NCBI RefSeq assembly: GCF_021556485.1
Contig: NZ_JAKGBW010000002.1
Coordinates: forward strand, 124,001-188,000
Source of the DNA: Oceanobacillus alkalisoli
GTDB lineage: Bacteria; Bacillota; Bacilli; Bacillales; Amphibacillaceae
Direction: 5' to 3'
Length of the DNA: 64,000 bases
In this document: in pieces, positions 1 to 10,621 of the stretch
Numbering within the stretch: the stretch's first letter is position 1
Layout of the letters: each line of letters starts with the position of its first letter
The notes under the pieces: generated by a model
What the model was told of the DNA's origin: nothing
The model's input: the letters and a program-made list of their open reading frames with translations, nothing else
Databases searched by the model: none
Position numbers and translations under genes: made by a program

Positions 1-313
1 TGTCCGGCAAATGCCAGAGTCAACGGTAAATGTGGTAGAAAAAATCGCTCTTGCGAAAGAAGATGTCGATTATCTCGTTCCACATCAGGCGAATATACGG
101 ATCATGGACGCTGCAAGAGAACGTCTCGGTATTTCTTCAGATAAAATGGCGAAAACAATCACGAAATATGGAAATAATTCTTCCGCGTCCATTCCTATGG
201 CATTATCAGAATCCGTAAAGAATGGTAATATTAAAGATAATGATTTAATCGTATTAGTCGGATTTGGCGGTGGATTGGCGTGGGGAGCTGCGGCAATTCG
301 CTGGGGAGTCTGA
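1..313 (+). CDS. fabH: 3-oxoacyl-ACP synthase III (FabH), C-terminal part
   Basis: The window opens inside this gene; the reading frame is already open at base 2. FabH condenses acetyl-CoA or branched acyl-CoA with malonyl-ACP to start fatty-acid synthesis in the cytoplasm. The visible C-terminal third carries the catalytic histidine in VPHQANIRI and the catalytic asparagine in [11 protein letters not shown], then the glycine-rich [11 protein letters not shown] near the end. The active-site cysteine lies upstream of the window. The next gene, fabF, starts 23 bases after the stop, so the two are surely co-transcribed, as yjaX-yjaY are in Bacillus subtilis. Truncated only by the window edge. 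Confidence 0.97.
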   Translation, partial: VRQMPESTVNVVEKIALAKEDVDYLVPHQANIRIMDAARERLGISSDKMAKTITKYGNNSSASIPMALSESVKNGNIKDNDLIVLVGFGGGLAWGAAAIRWGV

Positions 314-336
314 CCAGATTAGAAAGGAGCAGAACG

Positions 337-1578
337 ATGGGTGAAAGAAGAGTAGTAGTAACCGGCCTCGGTGCCGTGACACCAGTCGGTAATGATGTAG
401 CAACAATGTGGGAAAGTATTATTAACGGGAAATCCGGAATTGATATCGCAACACGAATTGATGTAGATGAGTATCCAGCTAAAGTTGCGGCAGAAGTGAA
501 GGATTTTGCACCGGAAGAATTTATGGAGAAAAAAGAGATCCGTCGTATGGACCCATTCACGCAATATGCGGTGGCAGCTGCAAAAATGGCTGTAGAGGAT
601 GCAAAGCTTGTTATTGACGATAGTAATGCTCACCGGGTAGGTGTCTGGATTGGTTCGGGTATTGGTGGAATGAAAACATGGGAAGATCAGCATCTGAAGT
701 TGATTGAAAAAGGGCCGCGCCGGGTTAGTCCATTCTTTGTCCCAATGATGATTCCAGATATGGCAGCAGGCCAAGTGTCCATCCAATTAGGTGCAAAAGG
801 AATTAACTCTTGTACGGTAACTGCTTGTGCTTCTGGTGCGAGTTCAATTGGAGATGCGTATCATGCGGTCAAGCGTGGTGACGTTGACTATATTATCGCA
901 GGTGGAACGGAAGCACCGATTTCCAATATGGCATTTGCCGGATTTTCTTCTGCGAAAGCTTTATCAACGAATCCGGATCCGAAAACTGCGAGCCGTCCAT
1001 TTGATAAAAACCGTGATGGTTTTGTCATGGGAGAAGGTGCTGGAATTTTAATTCTAGAAACATTGGAATCCGCCCTTGAGCGTGGTGCAACCATTTACGG
1101 AGAAATTATCGGTTACGGTGCAACAGGAGATGCTTACCATATCACTGCACCTGCAGAAAATGGAGAAGGAGCAGCCCGTGCAATGCAAATGGCGATGGAT
1201 GCTGCTGGAATTTCACCGAATGACGTCGATTATATTAATGCACATGGAACGAGTACAGACTTAAACGATAAATACGAAACGACTGCAATCAAGGCAGTAT
1301 TTGGTGACCATGCATACAAGCTTACTGTCTCTTCGACAAAATCAATGACAGGACACCTGCTTGGAGCTGCAGGTGGGGTTGAGTCTGTTATTTCATTAAA
1401 AGCAATTCAGGAAGGTATTGTACCACCAACAACCAACTATGAAACACCAGATGAAGAGTGTGATCTCGATTATGTGCCTAATGAAGCGAGAAAGCAAGAT
1501 GTAAACATCGTTGTAAGTAACTCGCTCGGTTTTGGCGGGCATAATGTGTCACTTGTATTTAAAAAATACGAAGCCTAA
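337..1578 (+). CDS. fabF: 3-oxoacyl-ACP synthase II (FabF)
   Basis: Beta-ketoacyl-ACP synthase II elongates acyl-ACP with malonyl-ACP in the type II fatty-acid cycle. The start at 337 sits 7 bases behind an AGAAAGGAG ribosome site and gives 413 residues, the usual family length; an in-frame start at 280 would overlap fabH and adds non-conserved residues. The thiolase-fold catalytic triad is visible: Cys in TACASGASS, His in [11 protein letters not shown] and His in [11 protein letters not shown]. The C-terminal [10 protein letters not shown] motif is also intact. It follows fabH directly and is closed by a terminator, so it is probably the last gene of a FapR-type fatty-acid operon (inference). 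Confidence 0.98.
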   Translation: MGERRVVVTGLGAVTPVGNDVATMWESIINGKSGIDIATRIDVDEYPAKVAAEVKDFAPEEFMEKKEIRRMDPFTQYAVAAAKMAVEDAKLVIDDSNAHRVGVWIGSGIGGMKTWEDQHLKLIEKGPRRVSPFFVPMMIPDMAAGQVSIQLGAKGINSCTVTACASGASSIGDAYHAVKRGDVDYIIAGGTEAPISNMAFAGFSSAKALSTNPDPKTASRPFDKNRDGFVMGEGAGILILETLESALERGATIYGEIIGYGATGDAYHITAPAENGEGAARAMQMAMDAAGISPNDVDYINAHGTSTDLNDKYETTAIKAVFGDHAYKLTVSSTKSMTGHLLGAAGGVESVISLKAIQEGIVPPTTNYETPDEECDLDYVPNEARKQDVNIVVSNSLGFGGHNVSLVFKKYEA

Positions 1579-1586
1579 TAGATAGA

Positions 1587-1620
1587 GAAGCTGATCCTTT
1601 AGCGGTCGGCTTCTTTTTGT
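1587..1620 (+). terminator. Rho-independent terminator after fabF
   Basis: GAAGCTGA (1587-1594) pairs with TCGGCTTC (1606-1613) with one G-U pair, followed by TTTTTG. Confidence 0.85.
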
Positions 1621-1805
1621 TTTGTGTGTATTATAAAATAAAGATGCTGTTTTTAACTCAAGTTACTGGTACTAGCCACACGTCGGCTCTATGCCCGGCG
1701 ACTAGCAGATCTTTTGATGGGACGAGCAAGCATGAAAAACACAGGACAAGCATACGATGTAAAAAGAAACGGGACAATTGAACGGTCTATGTGGGTGGTG
1801 TTTTC

Positions 1806-2012
1806 ATGTTTTATATATTTTGGTTTTTAATCGGTTTTGGATTAACGGTCACTGGGGGAGTGACAATAATTAGTTATATGAATTTACTTCCTGCTGGTGT
1901 ATCCTGGCTCGAGTTTTTTAATTTTATAATGTTTCGGATTGAATGTTATTTTTTCCCCCTTGGCATCGTCATCATGCTCTTTGTTCTGTATTGTTACCCG
2001 AATAATTCCTGA
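1806..2012 (+). CDS. Small hydrophobic membrane protein, unknown function
   Basis: A 68-residue protein with two predicted membrane segments (about residues 2-24 and 43-65). The start at ATG 1806 follows a GGGTGGTG ribosome site; an upstream in-frame start at 1791 is possible but would overlap that site. It stands between fabF and the DUF3603 gene, a place where small uncharacterised membrane ORFs are common in Bacillaceae. I do not recognise a family. The 185 bases before it hold no gene; a short stretch near 1665-1715 has a weak inverted repeat (GTCGGCTC/GCCGGCGAC-like) of unclear meaning. Confidence 0.6.
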   Translation: MFYIFWFLIGFGLTVTGGVTIISYMNLLPAGVSWLEFFNFIMFRIECYFFPLGIVIMLFVLYCYPNNS

Positions 2013-2095
2013 ACCGTTACAAGCGGAAGAGAATAAATTCATTCTTTATTGGTCATAATGATTCTAGATTAATTTTCCAAAGAGGTGAGGGTGAA

Positions 2096-2854
2096 ATGCT
2101 ATATTTACATGATGTTTGGGTAAATTGGTTTGAAAGTGAAGAGAATGGTTATCAAGTTGCCCGTTACCATGAGTGGAGGAAGGAAGATAAGATCGAATTA
2201 TTGGACCAGACACCTTTGTTATACATAAAGCGTGATTTATTTGAGTATATTGAAAATGATTTGCAAGAGATTCCTGAGAGCTTATTAGATACAATTTATA
2301 AGCGTTCTTACAATCGGAAAGGTCAGAACCGAAAAGCGATTGATTATGCTTGTGTCCTTACAAATGGAGTGGAGATACTTGCGTTTGATACAATCGGTTA
2401 TACGATACCTGTCCGAAAAAGCCGGCTTATACCAAGGCAGGAACAGCTCGTCTACGATATGATCAAATCTGCGAAACCCCAGAATTATGGCTTTAAAAAG
2501 AGAAATTACAAAAAAGAATATCATATTTTATCCATGCCGCCTGAACAAATATTTGGTTTAACGAGGCGGGAAAGAGAGATTAAGCATATTCTCATGATAG
2601 CCCTGGATCAATTGAAAAATTCCGGTAATCAAGAGGAACTGCGATACTGGTTGACCGAATGGGACCCGAAACTTTATCCGACAGTGAAGTTTTTGAATGC
2701 AGATGCAGTGTGGGAGCGGCTCTACTCCGGTATTAAGGAAGGATTCAATAAAAATCATGAAGAGTTCTGTGAAAAAATCGTCCGCGGCCAGCCATTTTTA
2801 GAAAAACTGTGGGACTTGGAAAAAGAACATGCCCAAGACACATCCAAGTCATAA
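2096..2854 (+). CDS. yjbA: YjbA family protein (DUF3603)
   Basis: 252 residues beginning MLYLHDVWVNWFE, with conserved stretches TIGYTIPVRKSRLIPRQEQLV (in part) and QPFLEKLWDLE that match the DUF3603 family typified by B. subtilis YjbA. The biochemical role is unknown; the protein is soluble, rich in charged and aromatic residues, with no membrane segment or signal peptide. The start follows AGAGGTGAGGGTG. It lies immediately upstream of, and convergent with, trpS, whereas in B. subtilis yjbA and trpS are also neighbours, which supports the family assignment. Confidence 0.9.
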   Translation: MLYLHDVWVNWFESEENGYQVARYHEWRKEDKIELLDQTPLLYIKRDLFEYIENDLQEIPESLLDTIYKRSYNRKGQNRKAIDYACVLTNGVEILAFDTIGYTIPVRKSRLIPRQEQLVYDMIKSAKPQNYGFKKRNYKKEYHILSMPPEQIFGLTRREREIKHILMIALDQLKNSGNQEELRYWLTEWDPKLYPTVKFLNADAVWERLYSGIKEGFNKNHEEFCEKIVRGQPFLEKLWDLEKEHAQDTSKS

Positions 2855-2855
2855 T

Positions 2856-2897
2856 AAAAATACCGATTCATCGCTTAAGTGAATCGGTATTTTTATT
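2856..2897. terminator. Bidirectional terminator between yjbA and trpS
   Basis: AAAAATACCGATTCA pairs with TGAATCGGTATTTTT around a short loop; T-runs on both strands serve the two convergent genes. Confidence 0.9.
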
Positions 2898-4133
<1,236 letters not shown>

Positions 4134-4203
4134 TATATAGATTTTGGGGAGAAAATGCAAGGGAGAGGTAGAGGAGAAAGGTGTTGGTGGGTGTTTTTCA
4201 AGA

Positions 4204-4676
4204 TCCTATTGGACAGATCAGCTTAGCGTGTTGCTGAATTTGTCTGATAGGGAGGCTCTATTGGACATAATCCCGATTAAGTTGCTGAATTTGTCTGATA
4301 GGGAGGCTCTATTGGACACAATCCCGAGCAAGTTGCTGAATTTGTCTGATAGGGAGGCTCTATTGGACATAATCTCGATTAAGTTGCTGAATTTGTCTGA
4401 TAGGGAGGCTCTATTGGACACAATCCCGAGCAAGTTGCTGAATTTGTCTGATAGGGAGGCTCTATTGGACACAATCCCGAGCAGGTTGCTGAATTTGTCT
4501 CATAGGAAGGCTCTATTGGTCACAATCCCGAGCAAGTTGCTGAATTTGTCTGATAGGGAGGCTCTATTGGACACAATCCCATGCATACAACTTAATTTGT
4601 CTTATAGAAGCTTTCTATGAGACAATATATAACAGCGTACGATTAAAATTGTCTCATAGAGAACTTTTGTACAGCA
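4204..4676. repeat. Tandem array 1 of 51-bp units with a 27-bp dyad
   Basis: Eight near-identical 51-bp units start at 4231, 4282, 4333, 4384, 4435, 4486, 4537 and 4588. A half copy at 4204-4215 and a degenerate ninth copy at 4650 flank them. Each contains the imperfect palindrome TGTCTNATAG - N7 - CTATNRGACA (first at 4241-4267; best at 4598-4624). Because 51 is a multiple of three, long ORFs appear on both strands, but they merely repeat a 17-residue unit. The sister array at 6189-6672 has a 52-bp period, so coding is unlikely. Not a CRISPR: the spacers repeat as well. Confidence 0.9.
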
Positions 4677-4730
4677 GATTATTCAATTTGTTTTCAATCA
4701 ATCGGAAATAAATCGTCTATTCCGTAAATT

Positions 4731-5639
4731 CTACTCATAATATGTCCATCTATGTTCCCCGACCTTTTTAAAATGGGTATTCAACATCCGACTTATCGTT
4801 TTCTTTGATTTAATTCCTTTGCACCAATCGTAAACAAGGTTCGTCGTTATTTTTTTATCTGGAAATAAAATTTGAAGCTCTCGTATAGCATTTAAAATAG
4901 CATTCGTAATCTTTTCCTTATAGTGACAATGCTTACATGTATACAAGCTTTTCTCGATAACAATTGAAAAGGAGTAGCATTCTGAACAAACAATTCCCTT
5001 TTGGAGTTGTTCGAATTCAAAGTGAGGTAACTGACTAAAAGGTGTGTCGGCTTGATGTAACTCCATTAATTTATTAGCGATTTTCATATCTCTGTCTGTT
5101 ACTTTATAATTCTTGGCTTTTAAATTATTAACATACCATTCGATTTGGGTAGGGAAAATAATTGGTTTATCACGAGGTGCTCCGTAAAGGGTGAAATTGG
5201 GGTTGATGAAAACAACTGAGGCATGAGTTGGGGGATTGAAACCGTTCTTCAACAGTAATTGACGAAATAAGGATTCGCATCTACTTAACTGATGAAGCGG
5301 GTTAACAACTTCAAAGTTGGGTTTCTTGAAAAATTTATCCGATTGGTAATAATAATCGCCCTCATGATTTTTTACTTCATATAAATAAGTCTTCCCTTGC
5401 GCAATAATTAAAGAATCAATTTGAAAGGTAGTATTGTTCACTTGAAGCAATAAATCATTTAAAATCAGACAATCAGATTGCAGCAGTTCCTCCATATAAC
5501 GATCAAAAAGCTTTTCACCCTCATATCCTTTTTCCAAGTTCAAATAGAGTTGCTTTTCTTGACTTGTTAAATTCTTTCGTTTTGATAATAACTCAAGGGT
5601 CGTTAATTCTTGGGACTTGGTCCGGGGTTGATATAGCAT
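4731..5639 (-). CDS. NERD-domain protein with C-terminal zinc ribbon
   Basis: 302 residues. The N-terminal half is a NERD (nuclease-related) domain: GYEGE (about 38-42), QIDSLII (about 73-79) and YEVKN (about 86-90) supply the acidic and lysine residues of a PD-(D/E)XK-like core. The C-terminal third has CSEC...CKHC, a zinc ribbon (about 216-240), and a helical tail. NERD proteins are assumed to act on nucleic acid, but the substrate is unknown. ATG 5639 is preferred, 9 bases behind AAAGG; ATG 5648 would abut the site. It stands alone between two dyad-repeat arrays, in a stretch absent from the B. subtilis order, suggesting acquisition. Confidence 0.85.
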   Translation of the reverse strand: MLYQPRTKSQELTTLELLSKRKNLTSQEKQLYLNLEKGYEGEKLFDRYMEELLQSDCLILNDLLLQVNNTTFQIDSLIIAQGKTYLYEVKNHEGDYYYQSDKFFKKPNFEVVNPLHQLSRCESLFRQLLLKNGFNPPTHASVVFINPNFTLYGAPRDKPIIFPTQIEWYVNNLKAKNYKVTDRDMKIANKLMELHQADTPFSQLPHFEFEQLQKGIVCSECYSFSIVIEKSLYTCKHCHYKEKITNAILNAIRELQILFPDKKITTNLVYDWCKGIKSKKTISRMLNTHFKKVGEHRWTYYE

Positions 5640-5786
5640 GATCCGCATCCTTTCTTTTAAATTATAAAATAATTAATAAAAACTACCATCTTTATTCCAA
5701 TCATTATAGCACATTTACCTTTATAGAATCATGAAGAGGGCGGATATGTACTTTAAAATATAAAAGGTGTTTGATTACTGACAATT

Positions 5787-5993
5787 TTGTTGGCAAGGAA
5801 TGCTCAAGCTGAAGCACTTCATAAAATCAGCGACGGCTACAAGAACTTTATCATTAAAGTATCAATGACAGTAGAGGGACTGGGGGCCACTCATTATTTA
5901 TTTAACAGAGCTGTCAAAACGGGCGTAACGCTAATATTCATCGTGTCAACATTAAATAAAACCGATGTTAAAAATGCTTTTATAGCGCAGTAA
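5787..5993 (+). other. Unassigned short reading frame, perhaps a gene remnant
   Basis: A 68-codon frame that opens at TTG 5787 with no convincing ribosome site and ends at 5993. The sequence (SDGYKNFIIKVSMTVEGLGA) has coding-like composition but I do not recognise it. It sits in the otherwise gene-free stretch between the NERD gene and the second repeat array. It may be the decayed 3' part of a lost gene. The stretch 5640-5786 upstream is AT-rich and holds only the divergent start region of the NERD gene. Confidence 0.2.
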
Positions 5994-6084
5994 AAGGATA
6001 AGGTACTATGAATCACAGGGACAATTAATGAAAAATGATTGTCCACCTTTTATTGCTAACAAATAACTCTTTCATAAAAGCAAC

Positions 6085-6185
6085 CAAAGAAACTGCTGGT
6101 ACTTTCATTTAGCGTAAGTATTTTGCTCATTCACTAGCATTGGAGTACTAACCACAGCACAGTTTCCCGGAGGACGTGCATCATA
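6085..6185 (+). repeat. Dispersed repeat, copy A
   Basis: This segment shares AGCGTAAGT, TTTGCTCATTC, CTAG, and CCCGG-GGACG-GCATC blocks, in the same order and spacing, with 56345-56450. It also shares parts with the reverse complement of 20035-20135. It has no ORF. It appears to be a decayed, non-coding dispersed element. Confidence 0.55.
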
Positions 6186-6188
6186 CGA

Positions 6189-6672
6189 TGGAATTCTTCT
6201 ATCAGACAGTTTTAGAGTATCAGCCAATCTTATGTCTAATAGAGTGGTTCTATGGGACATCCTTACCGTTTATATCCGGATTTTGTCTAATATAGTAGTT
6301 CTCTGAGACAGTTTCGCAGCACCCTCGTCGGATATTGTCTAGTACAGCCGTTCTCTGAGACAGTTTCGCAGCACCCTCGTCGGATATTGTCTAGTACAGC
6401 CGTTCTCTGAGACAGTTTCGCAGGTTCCTCGTCAGATATTGTCTAGTACAGCCGTTCTCTGAGACAGTTTTGGAGCTCCCTCGTCAGATATTGTCTAGTA
6501 CAGCCGTTCTCTGAGACAGTTTTAGAGCTCCCTCGTCGGATATTGTCTAGTACAACAGTTCTCTGAGACAGTTTCGCAGCACCCCCGCCAGATATTGTCT
6601 AATAGAGCAGCACTATGAGACAGTTGCACTTTTTCAGACGACTTATTGTCTTATAACAAATTTCAATGAGGC
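6189..6672. repeat. Tandem array 2 of about 52-bp units with the same 27-bp dyad
   Basis: Dyads of the form TGTCTARTA - N - CTSTGAGACA begin at 6232, 6283, 6335, 6387, 6439, 6491, 6543, 6596 and 6646. A right half copy lies at 6196-6207. Outer copies (6232, 6596) are closer to the array-1 consensus; the middle copies (6335-6569) are homogenised, with nearly identical spacers. The 50-53-bp period excludes a shared reading frame. Together with array 1 it brackets the NERD gene. Confidence 0.88.
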
Positions 6673-6815
6673 AATTTTAATGTTTTAAATTCGATTATGA
6701 GGAATGGAGTAACGCTGCCAAGTTATAATCGCCATGATAACCCAGTCATCATGAATGAATAATCATTCAATATATGGTAAGTTGAAATAAATAAAAAAAT
6801 AAAGGGGCGGTTTAT

Positions 6816-7646
6816 TTGATCATCCGAACAGACATAAATGAAGGTTCTGCCAGTGGCGTCGGGTTTATCGAAGGAATGGTAGCTCTTGGAAAAATAAAAT
6901 TAAATGTTTATAGTTTCGCAATAGATGGTATTTTAATTGATACGGGGTCACCAAGATTGCTGCATGATTTTCAGCCGTTTTTTAAAAGGTCGAATGCTGA
7001 GAAAGTGCTTCTAACTCATTCCCATGAAGACCATGTCGGAGGTGCTGCTTATTTGCAGAAAAAGTATAATCTTCCTGTGTTTATGGATGAATTAGGTGCG
7101 AGAAAGTGTGCGGAAAAAGCAGATTATCCTTTATACCGGAAAATTTTCTGGGGGAGAAGGGAACCATTTCTCGCAGAACCAATTGGGAGAACATTCGCCT
7201 CACGGACTGCAACTTGGGAGGTAATCGGTACACCGGGTCATACAAAAGACCATCTTTCCTTCTTGAACAAAGAAACTGGGCAGTTATTCTCAGGGGATTT
7301 ATTTGTTACTCCATCGACAAAATTGATACTCGCAGATGAGAATGTGCCGGTGATTATTGATTCAATTAAACGTGTACTAAAGCTAAACTTTGAGGAAATC
7401 TTTTGTTGTCACGCAGGATATGTCAAGCAGGGACAAAAGATGCTTGGTAAAAAGTTGCAGTATTTAGAGGAATTAGAAGAAAAAATTTTGGAGATGAATA
7501 AGCGAGGCTGCCATGAGAAAGAAATCCAAAAAGAATTATTTAAGAAAAAATATCCGATTACATACTTATCACGTGGGGAGTGGGATTCCATTCACATTAT
7601 TCGTTCTGTTTTGAAGGATTCATCCAAAGCGGCTCTATCACAATAA
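6816..7646 (+). CDS. MBL-fold metallo-hydrolase
   Basis: 276 residues of the metallo-beta-lactamase fold. The metal motif HSHEDH lies at about residue 68 (LTHSHEDHVGG), followed by TPGHTKDHLSF (about 137), LFSGDLFV (about 157) and a final CCHAGYV histidine (about 195). These give the usual two-zinc site of hydrolases such as glyoxalase II-like enzymes. The substrate cannot be told from sequence. Translation starts at TTG 6816 behind AAAGGGGCGG; no better ATG is in frame. It is monocistronic, about 125 bases before the DUF4015 gene. Confidence 0.85.
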   Translation: MIIRTDINEGSASGVGFIEGMVALGKIKLNVYSFAIDGILIDTGSPRLLHDFQPFFKRSNAEKVLLTHSHEDHVGGAAYLQKKYNLPVFMDELGARKCAEKADYPLYRKIFWGRREPFLAEPIGRTFASRTATWEVIGTPGHTKDHLSFLNKETGQLFSGDLFVTPSTKLILADENVPVIIDSIKRVLKLNFEEIFCCHAGYVKQGQKMLGKKLQYLEELEEKILEMNKRGCHEKEIQKELFKKKYPITYLSRGEWDSIHIIRSVLKDSSKAALSQ

Positions 7647-7770
7647 GGAGAGGAGCGGGTATGACAAGACTCGACAACTTTTTCAATTTAAGTGTTTTTT
7701 ACCATTCAATTATACAAGTTTTTCCTATATACTAGGGTGAGAGATTAGCAGATTAGGAGATTGATAGGTA

Positions 7771-8988
7771 ATGGGGAACGTACAGAATTGGCTTAAACTA
7801 TTAACAGGAATTATCCTGATAGGGATTATTTTACCAAATGAGGTGTATGCGGAGACAGAAGAATCCGTATCGATCAGCAAGCATGCCGAGAGAGCGACGA
7901 GTATTGAACTATATGATGTTGAAAAGCGGATGAAGCGATTTGCTTTTGACTCTGCATATCACTTTGAATATCCGGATGCAGTGCGAGGCATTTATGTGAC
8001 AGGTAACTCGGCTGGCGGCAGCAAATTTGAGGACCTTCTTAATCTGGTCGAAACGACTGATTTAAATGCGATGGTTATTGATATTAAAGAAGACCATGGC
8101 AACTTAACATTTAAACCTGACGAAGATTCTCCTTATGCAGATATTGCACAGAATTATATTTCTGATCCAGAAGAAATGATGAAGGTTTTGGAAGAAAAGG
8201 GAATCTATCCGATTGCAAGAATTGTCGTATTTAAAGATTCCGTCCTTGCTAAAGAGCGTCCGGAGCTTTCATTTACGGAAAATGGCGAAGTATGGGTCAA
8301 TAATCGCGGTGAAGCCTTTGTAAATCCATTTGAAAAAGAAGTTTGGGAATATAATGTGGAGATTGCAAAACTCGCTGTGGAACTCGGATTCCAAGAAATT
8401 CAATTTGACTATGTCCGTTTCCCGGAAGGCTTTGAAAATAAGGATGAAAGCTTATCGTATACGTACGGGGATTATGCGGATCTTGATATGAACAATATTA
8501 AGAAGCGTGTTGAAGCCGTTACTGACTTTGTAGCTTATGCGAGGGAAGAATTATCTACATACGGAGTGGACGTGTCCGTTGATATATTCGGTTATGCAGC
8601 GACACTGGAGGAAACTCCTGGAATTGGACAAAATTTCTCTAGGATCTCAGATAATGTCGATGTCATTTCATCTATGATTTATCCGAGTCATTGGACAAGT
8701 TATTTCGGAATTGAAAAGCCGGATACAGAACCGTATCGACTTGTGACCGAGTATGCTAAAACGGAAAATGAAGTACTTGGTGCACTTGACAATCCACCGG
8801 TATCCAGACCATGGCTTCAAGACTTCGAAGCACCTTGGCTGTACAGCGGACCAACAAAACAATATGGGAAAGCCGAAGTAGAGGCACAGATCAAGGCGCT
8901 CTATGAAAACGGCATTAACGAATTTCTGCTTTGGAATGCGAGCAACGTCTATACTGAAAATGTTGACTACTTAATAGGAAAAGAATAG
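7771..8988 (+). CDS. Exported putative glycoside hydrolase (DUF4015)
   Basis: 405 residues. An N-terminal signal peptide (hydrophobic residues about 9-21, then VYA-ET) indicates export, possibly as a retained or secreted protein. The rest is a TIM-barrel-like DUF4015 domain: GIYVTGNSAGG (about 75), NAMVIDIKEDHGN (about 100), QFDYVRFP (about 211) and DVSVDIFGY (about 269). Family members are classed as putative glycoside hydrolases from fold; no substrate is known. The start follows TTAGGAGA. The gene has its own terminator and is not part of the adjoining spx unit. Confidence 0.85.
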   Translation: MGNVQNWLKLLTGIILIGIILPNEVYAETEESVSISKHAERATSIELYDVEKRMKRFAFDSAYHFEYPDAVRGIYVTGNSAGGSKFEDLLNLVETTDLNAMVIDIKEDHGNLTFKPDEDSPYADIAQNYISDPEEMMKVLEEKGIYPIARIVVFKDSVLAKERPELSFTENGEVWVNNRGEAFVNPFEKEVWEYNVEIAKLAVELGFQEIQFDYVRFPEGFENKDESLSYTYGDYADLDMNNIKKRVEAVTDFVAYAREELSTYGVDVSVDIFGYAATLEETPGIGQNFSRISDNVDVISSMIYPSHWTSYFGIEKPDTEPYRLVTEYAKTENEVLGALDNPPVSRPWLQDFEAPWLYSGPTKQYGKAEVEAQIKALYENGINEFLLWNASNVYTENVDYLIGKE

Positions 8989-8993
8989 AAATC

Positions 8994-9030
8994 TGGGACA
9001 CGGCAATGAGAGTGCGTGTCCCATTTTTTT
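8994..9030 (+). terminator. Terminator after the DUF4015 gene
   Basis: TGGGACACG (8994-9002) pairs perfectly with CGTGTCCCA (9015-9023), followed by a run of seven T. Confidence 0.92.
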
Positions 9031-9271
9031 AACCAATTAAGAATTTAAGGGTTTAATTGAAAACAGTTCGGGTACAATATCGAGTAGACAGTCGTTTATG
9101 CAGGTGGATTGGGAAATCTGCAAAGATTCGAGGTTTACCCCTACTTTTTTTGTGGTAAATGTAGTATACTATAAAAGGGTTTTATTTAAACTTATTTTAA
9201 TATAAGAATGAGAAATGAGTTTAATTAATTGCTTGCATATCGATAGAAATAAATATTGAGGAGTGAAGTAC

Positions 9272-9667
9272 ATGGTAACACTTTATACCTCACCAAGTTG
9301 CACATCCTGCAGAAAAGCTAAAGCTTGGTTGGAAGAGCATGATATTCCGTACAAGGATCGTAACATTTTTTCGGAACCGCTAACAATTGAAGAAATAAAA
9401 GGCATCTTACGGATGACGGAAGATGGTACGGATGAAATCATCTCGACACGCTCAAAAGTATTCCAGAAATTAGACGTAAATATTGAACAATTACCAATGC
9501 AGGATTTGTTTGATCTAATTCAAAAAAATCCCGGCTTGTTAAGAAGACCGATTATCCTTGATGAAAAACGGCTTCAGGTTGGATATAATGAAGATGAAAT
9601 CAGACGTTTTCTTCCTAGAACTGTTCGTACTTTCCAATTAAGAGAAGCCCAACGAATGGTAAACTAA
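9272..9667 (+). CDS. spx: Transcriptional regulator Spx
   Basis: 131 residues, the canonical Spx length, of the ArsC-like family. It binds the RNA polymerase alpha C-terminal domain and switches on thiol-stress genes under disulfide stress. The redox switch CTSC is at residues 10-13 and the RPI(I) motif near residue 92. ATG 9272 follows GAGGAG at 9 bases; a GTG three codons earlier overlaps that site. The 240 bases upstream form an AT-rich promoter region with a TATACT box near 9164. The partner adaptors mecA (next gene) and yjbH (14776) are both in this window, so synthesis and ClpXP-directed loss of Spx are genetically close. Confidence 0.98.
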   Translation: MVTLYTSPSCTSCRKAKAWLEEHDIPYKDRNIFSEPLTIEEIKGILRMTEDGTDEIISTRSKVFQKLDVNIEQLPMQDLFDLIQKNPGLLRRPIILDEKRLQVGYNEDEIRRFLPRTVRTFQLREAQRMVN

Positions 9668-9683
9668 AGGAAATTATACATTA

Positions 9684-9722
9684 AAAAGCACAGGACAAAA
9701 GTTCATTGTCTTGTGCTTTTAT
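9684..9722 (+). terminator. Terminator after spx
   Basis: AAAAGCACAGGACAA pairs with TTGTCTTGTGCTTTT (9706-9720) with one G-U pair. The 200 bases from here to mecA contain no gene and should hold the mecA promoter. Confidence 0.9.
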
Positions 9723-9928
9723 GATTAACAAGAAGAAAATGCGTGACAAATTGTTCAAACTGCTTTAGAATAAACATTTAATTATAGGCATATTCATTTC
9801 CAAACGACCATACTTTATCATACAATAGCTATAAGCTGAGAAGCGGTACGATTTTCTTGGCTGAATAAATTCTTACGCATATTATTTTAATAGATTTCAA
9901 ATCTTTCGCTTGAAGGGAGAGTAGAAGA

Positions 9929-10621
9929 ATGGAAATAGAAAGAATAAATGAAAATACGATTAAGTTTTATATCTCGTACTTGGATATTGAAGATTTAGGG
10001 TATGAAAAGGAAGACATTTGGTACAATAGAGAACGCAGTGAACAACTATTCTGGCATATGATGGATGAAGTAAATCAGAAAGAAGACTTCAGTCCGGATG
10101 GTCCGCTCTGGATCCAAGTGCAAGCGATGGAAAAAGGTCTTGAAATCATCGTTACAAAAGCTAAAATCTCTAAACAGGATGACAAATACGAACTGGATGA
10201 TGAGGATGACGATAGCTTTGAATTGCACGGGGAAGAAGATATTGATGAAATCCTCGAAGACACATTTGGTAAGAGTGAAGAACATGTGCATGATAAGCCT
10301 GGTTTCCATGAAGAAAAATTATGGGTCATTGTAAAGTTCGCTGACTTTGAAGATGTGATTCAACTCAGTCACCTGATGAAGCGTGATTATGAAATTATAG
10401 AAGAAACCCTCTACCACTATGAAGGAGCGTACTATCTGTATGTACAGTTCGGCATAGAAGTTCTGGATGATGACAATATTCAAACGAACCTTACGAGTAA
10501 GATTCATGAATTCGCAACAAACTCTGATATTTCCCTCCATGTACTAGAAGAATACGGGAAAAAAATTATCGAGGAAAATACGTTTGCTGAGATAAGAAAA
10601 TACTTTCCGCGAGAAAAATAG
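9929..10621 (+). CDS. mecA: Adaptor protein MecA
   Basis: 230 residues starting MEIERINENTIKFYISYLDIE, the typical MecA N-terminal substrate-binding domain. An acidic linker follows (about residues 88-110, rich in D/E), then the C-terminal ClpC-binding domain (about 125-230, KLWVIVKFADFEDVI). Known role: it recruits ClpC, drives its hexamer assembly, and targets ComK and other substrates for degradation. The start follows GAAGGGAGAG. Order spx-mecA-coiA is the conserved Bacillaceae arrangement. Confidence 0.97.
   Translation: MEIERINENTIKFYISYLDIEDLGYEKEDIWYNRERSEQLFWHMMDEVNQKEDFSPDGPLWIQVQAMEKGLEIIVTKAKISKQDDKYELDDEDDDSFELHGEEDIDEILEDTFGKSEEHVHDKPGFHEEKLWVIVKFADFEDVIQLSHLMKRDYEIIEETLYHYEGAYYLYVQFGIEVLDDDNIQTNLTSKIHEFATNSDISLHVLEEYGKKIIEENTFAEIRKYFPREK

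Noticed and set aside
280-336. Upstream start for fabF
   Set aside because: It would overlap the end of fabH and lacks a ribosome site; ATG 337 gives the family length.
4144-4620. Long ORFs on both strands with a 17-residue repeat
   Set aside because: They arise because the 51-bp repeat is a multiple of three. Both strands stay open alike, no ribosome site is present, and the sister array with the same dyad has a 52-bp period.
4204-6672. CRISPR array
   Set aside because: Spacers within each array are nearly identical to one another, no cas genes are near, and the repeat is a palindrome shared by two arrays of different period.
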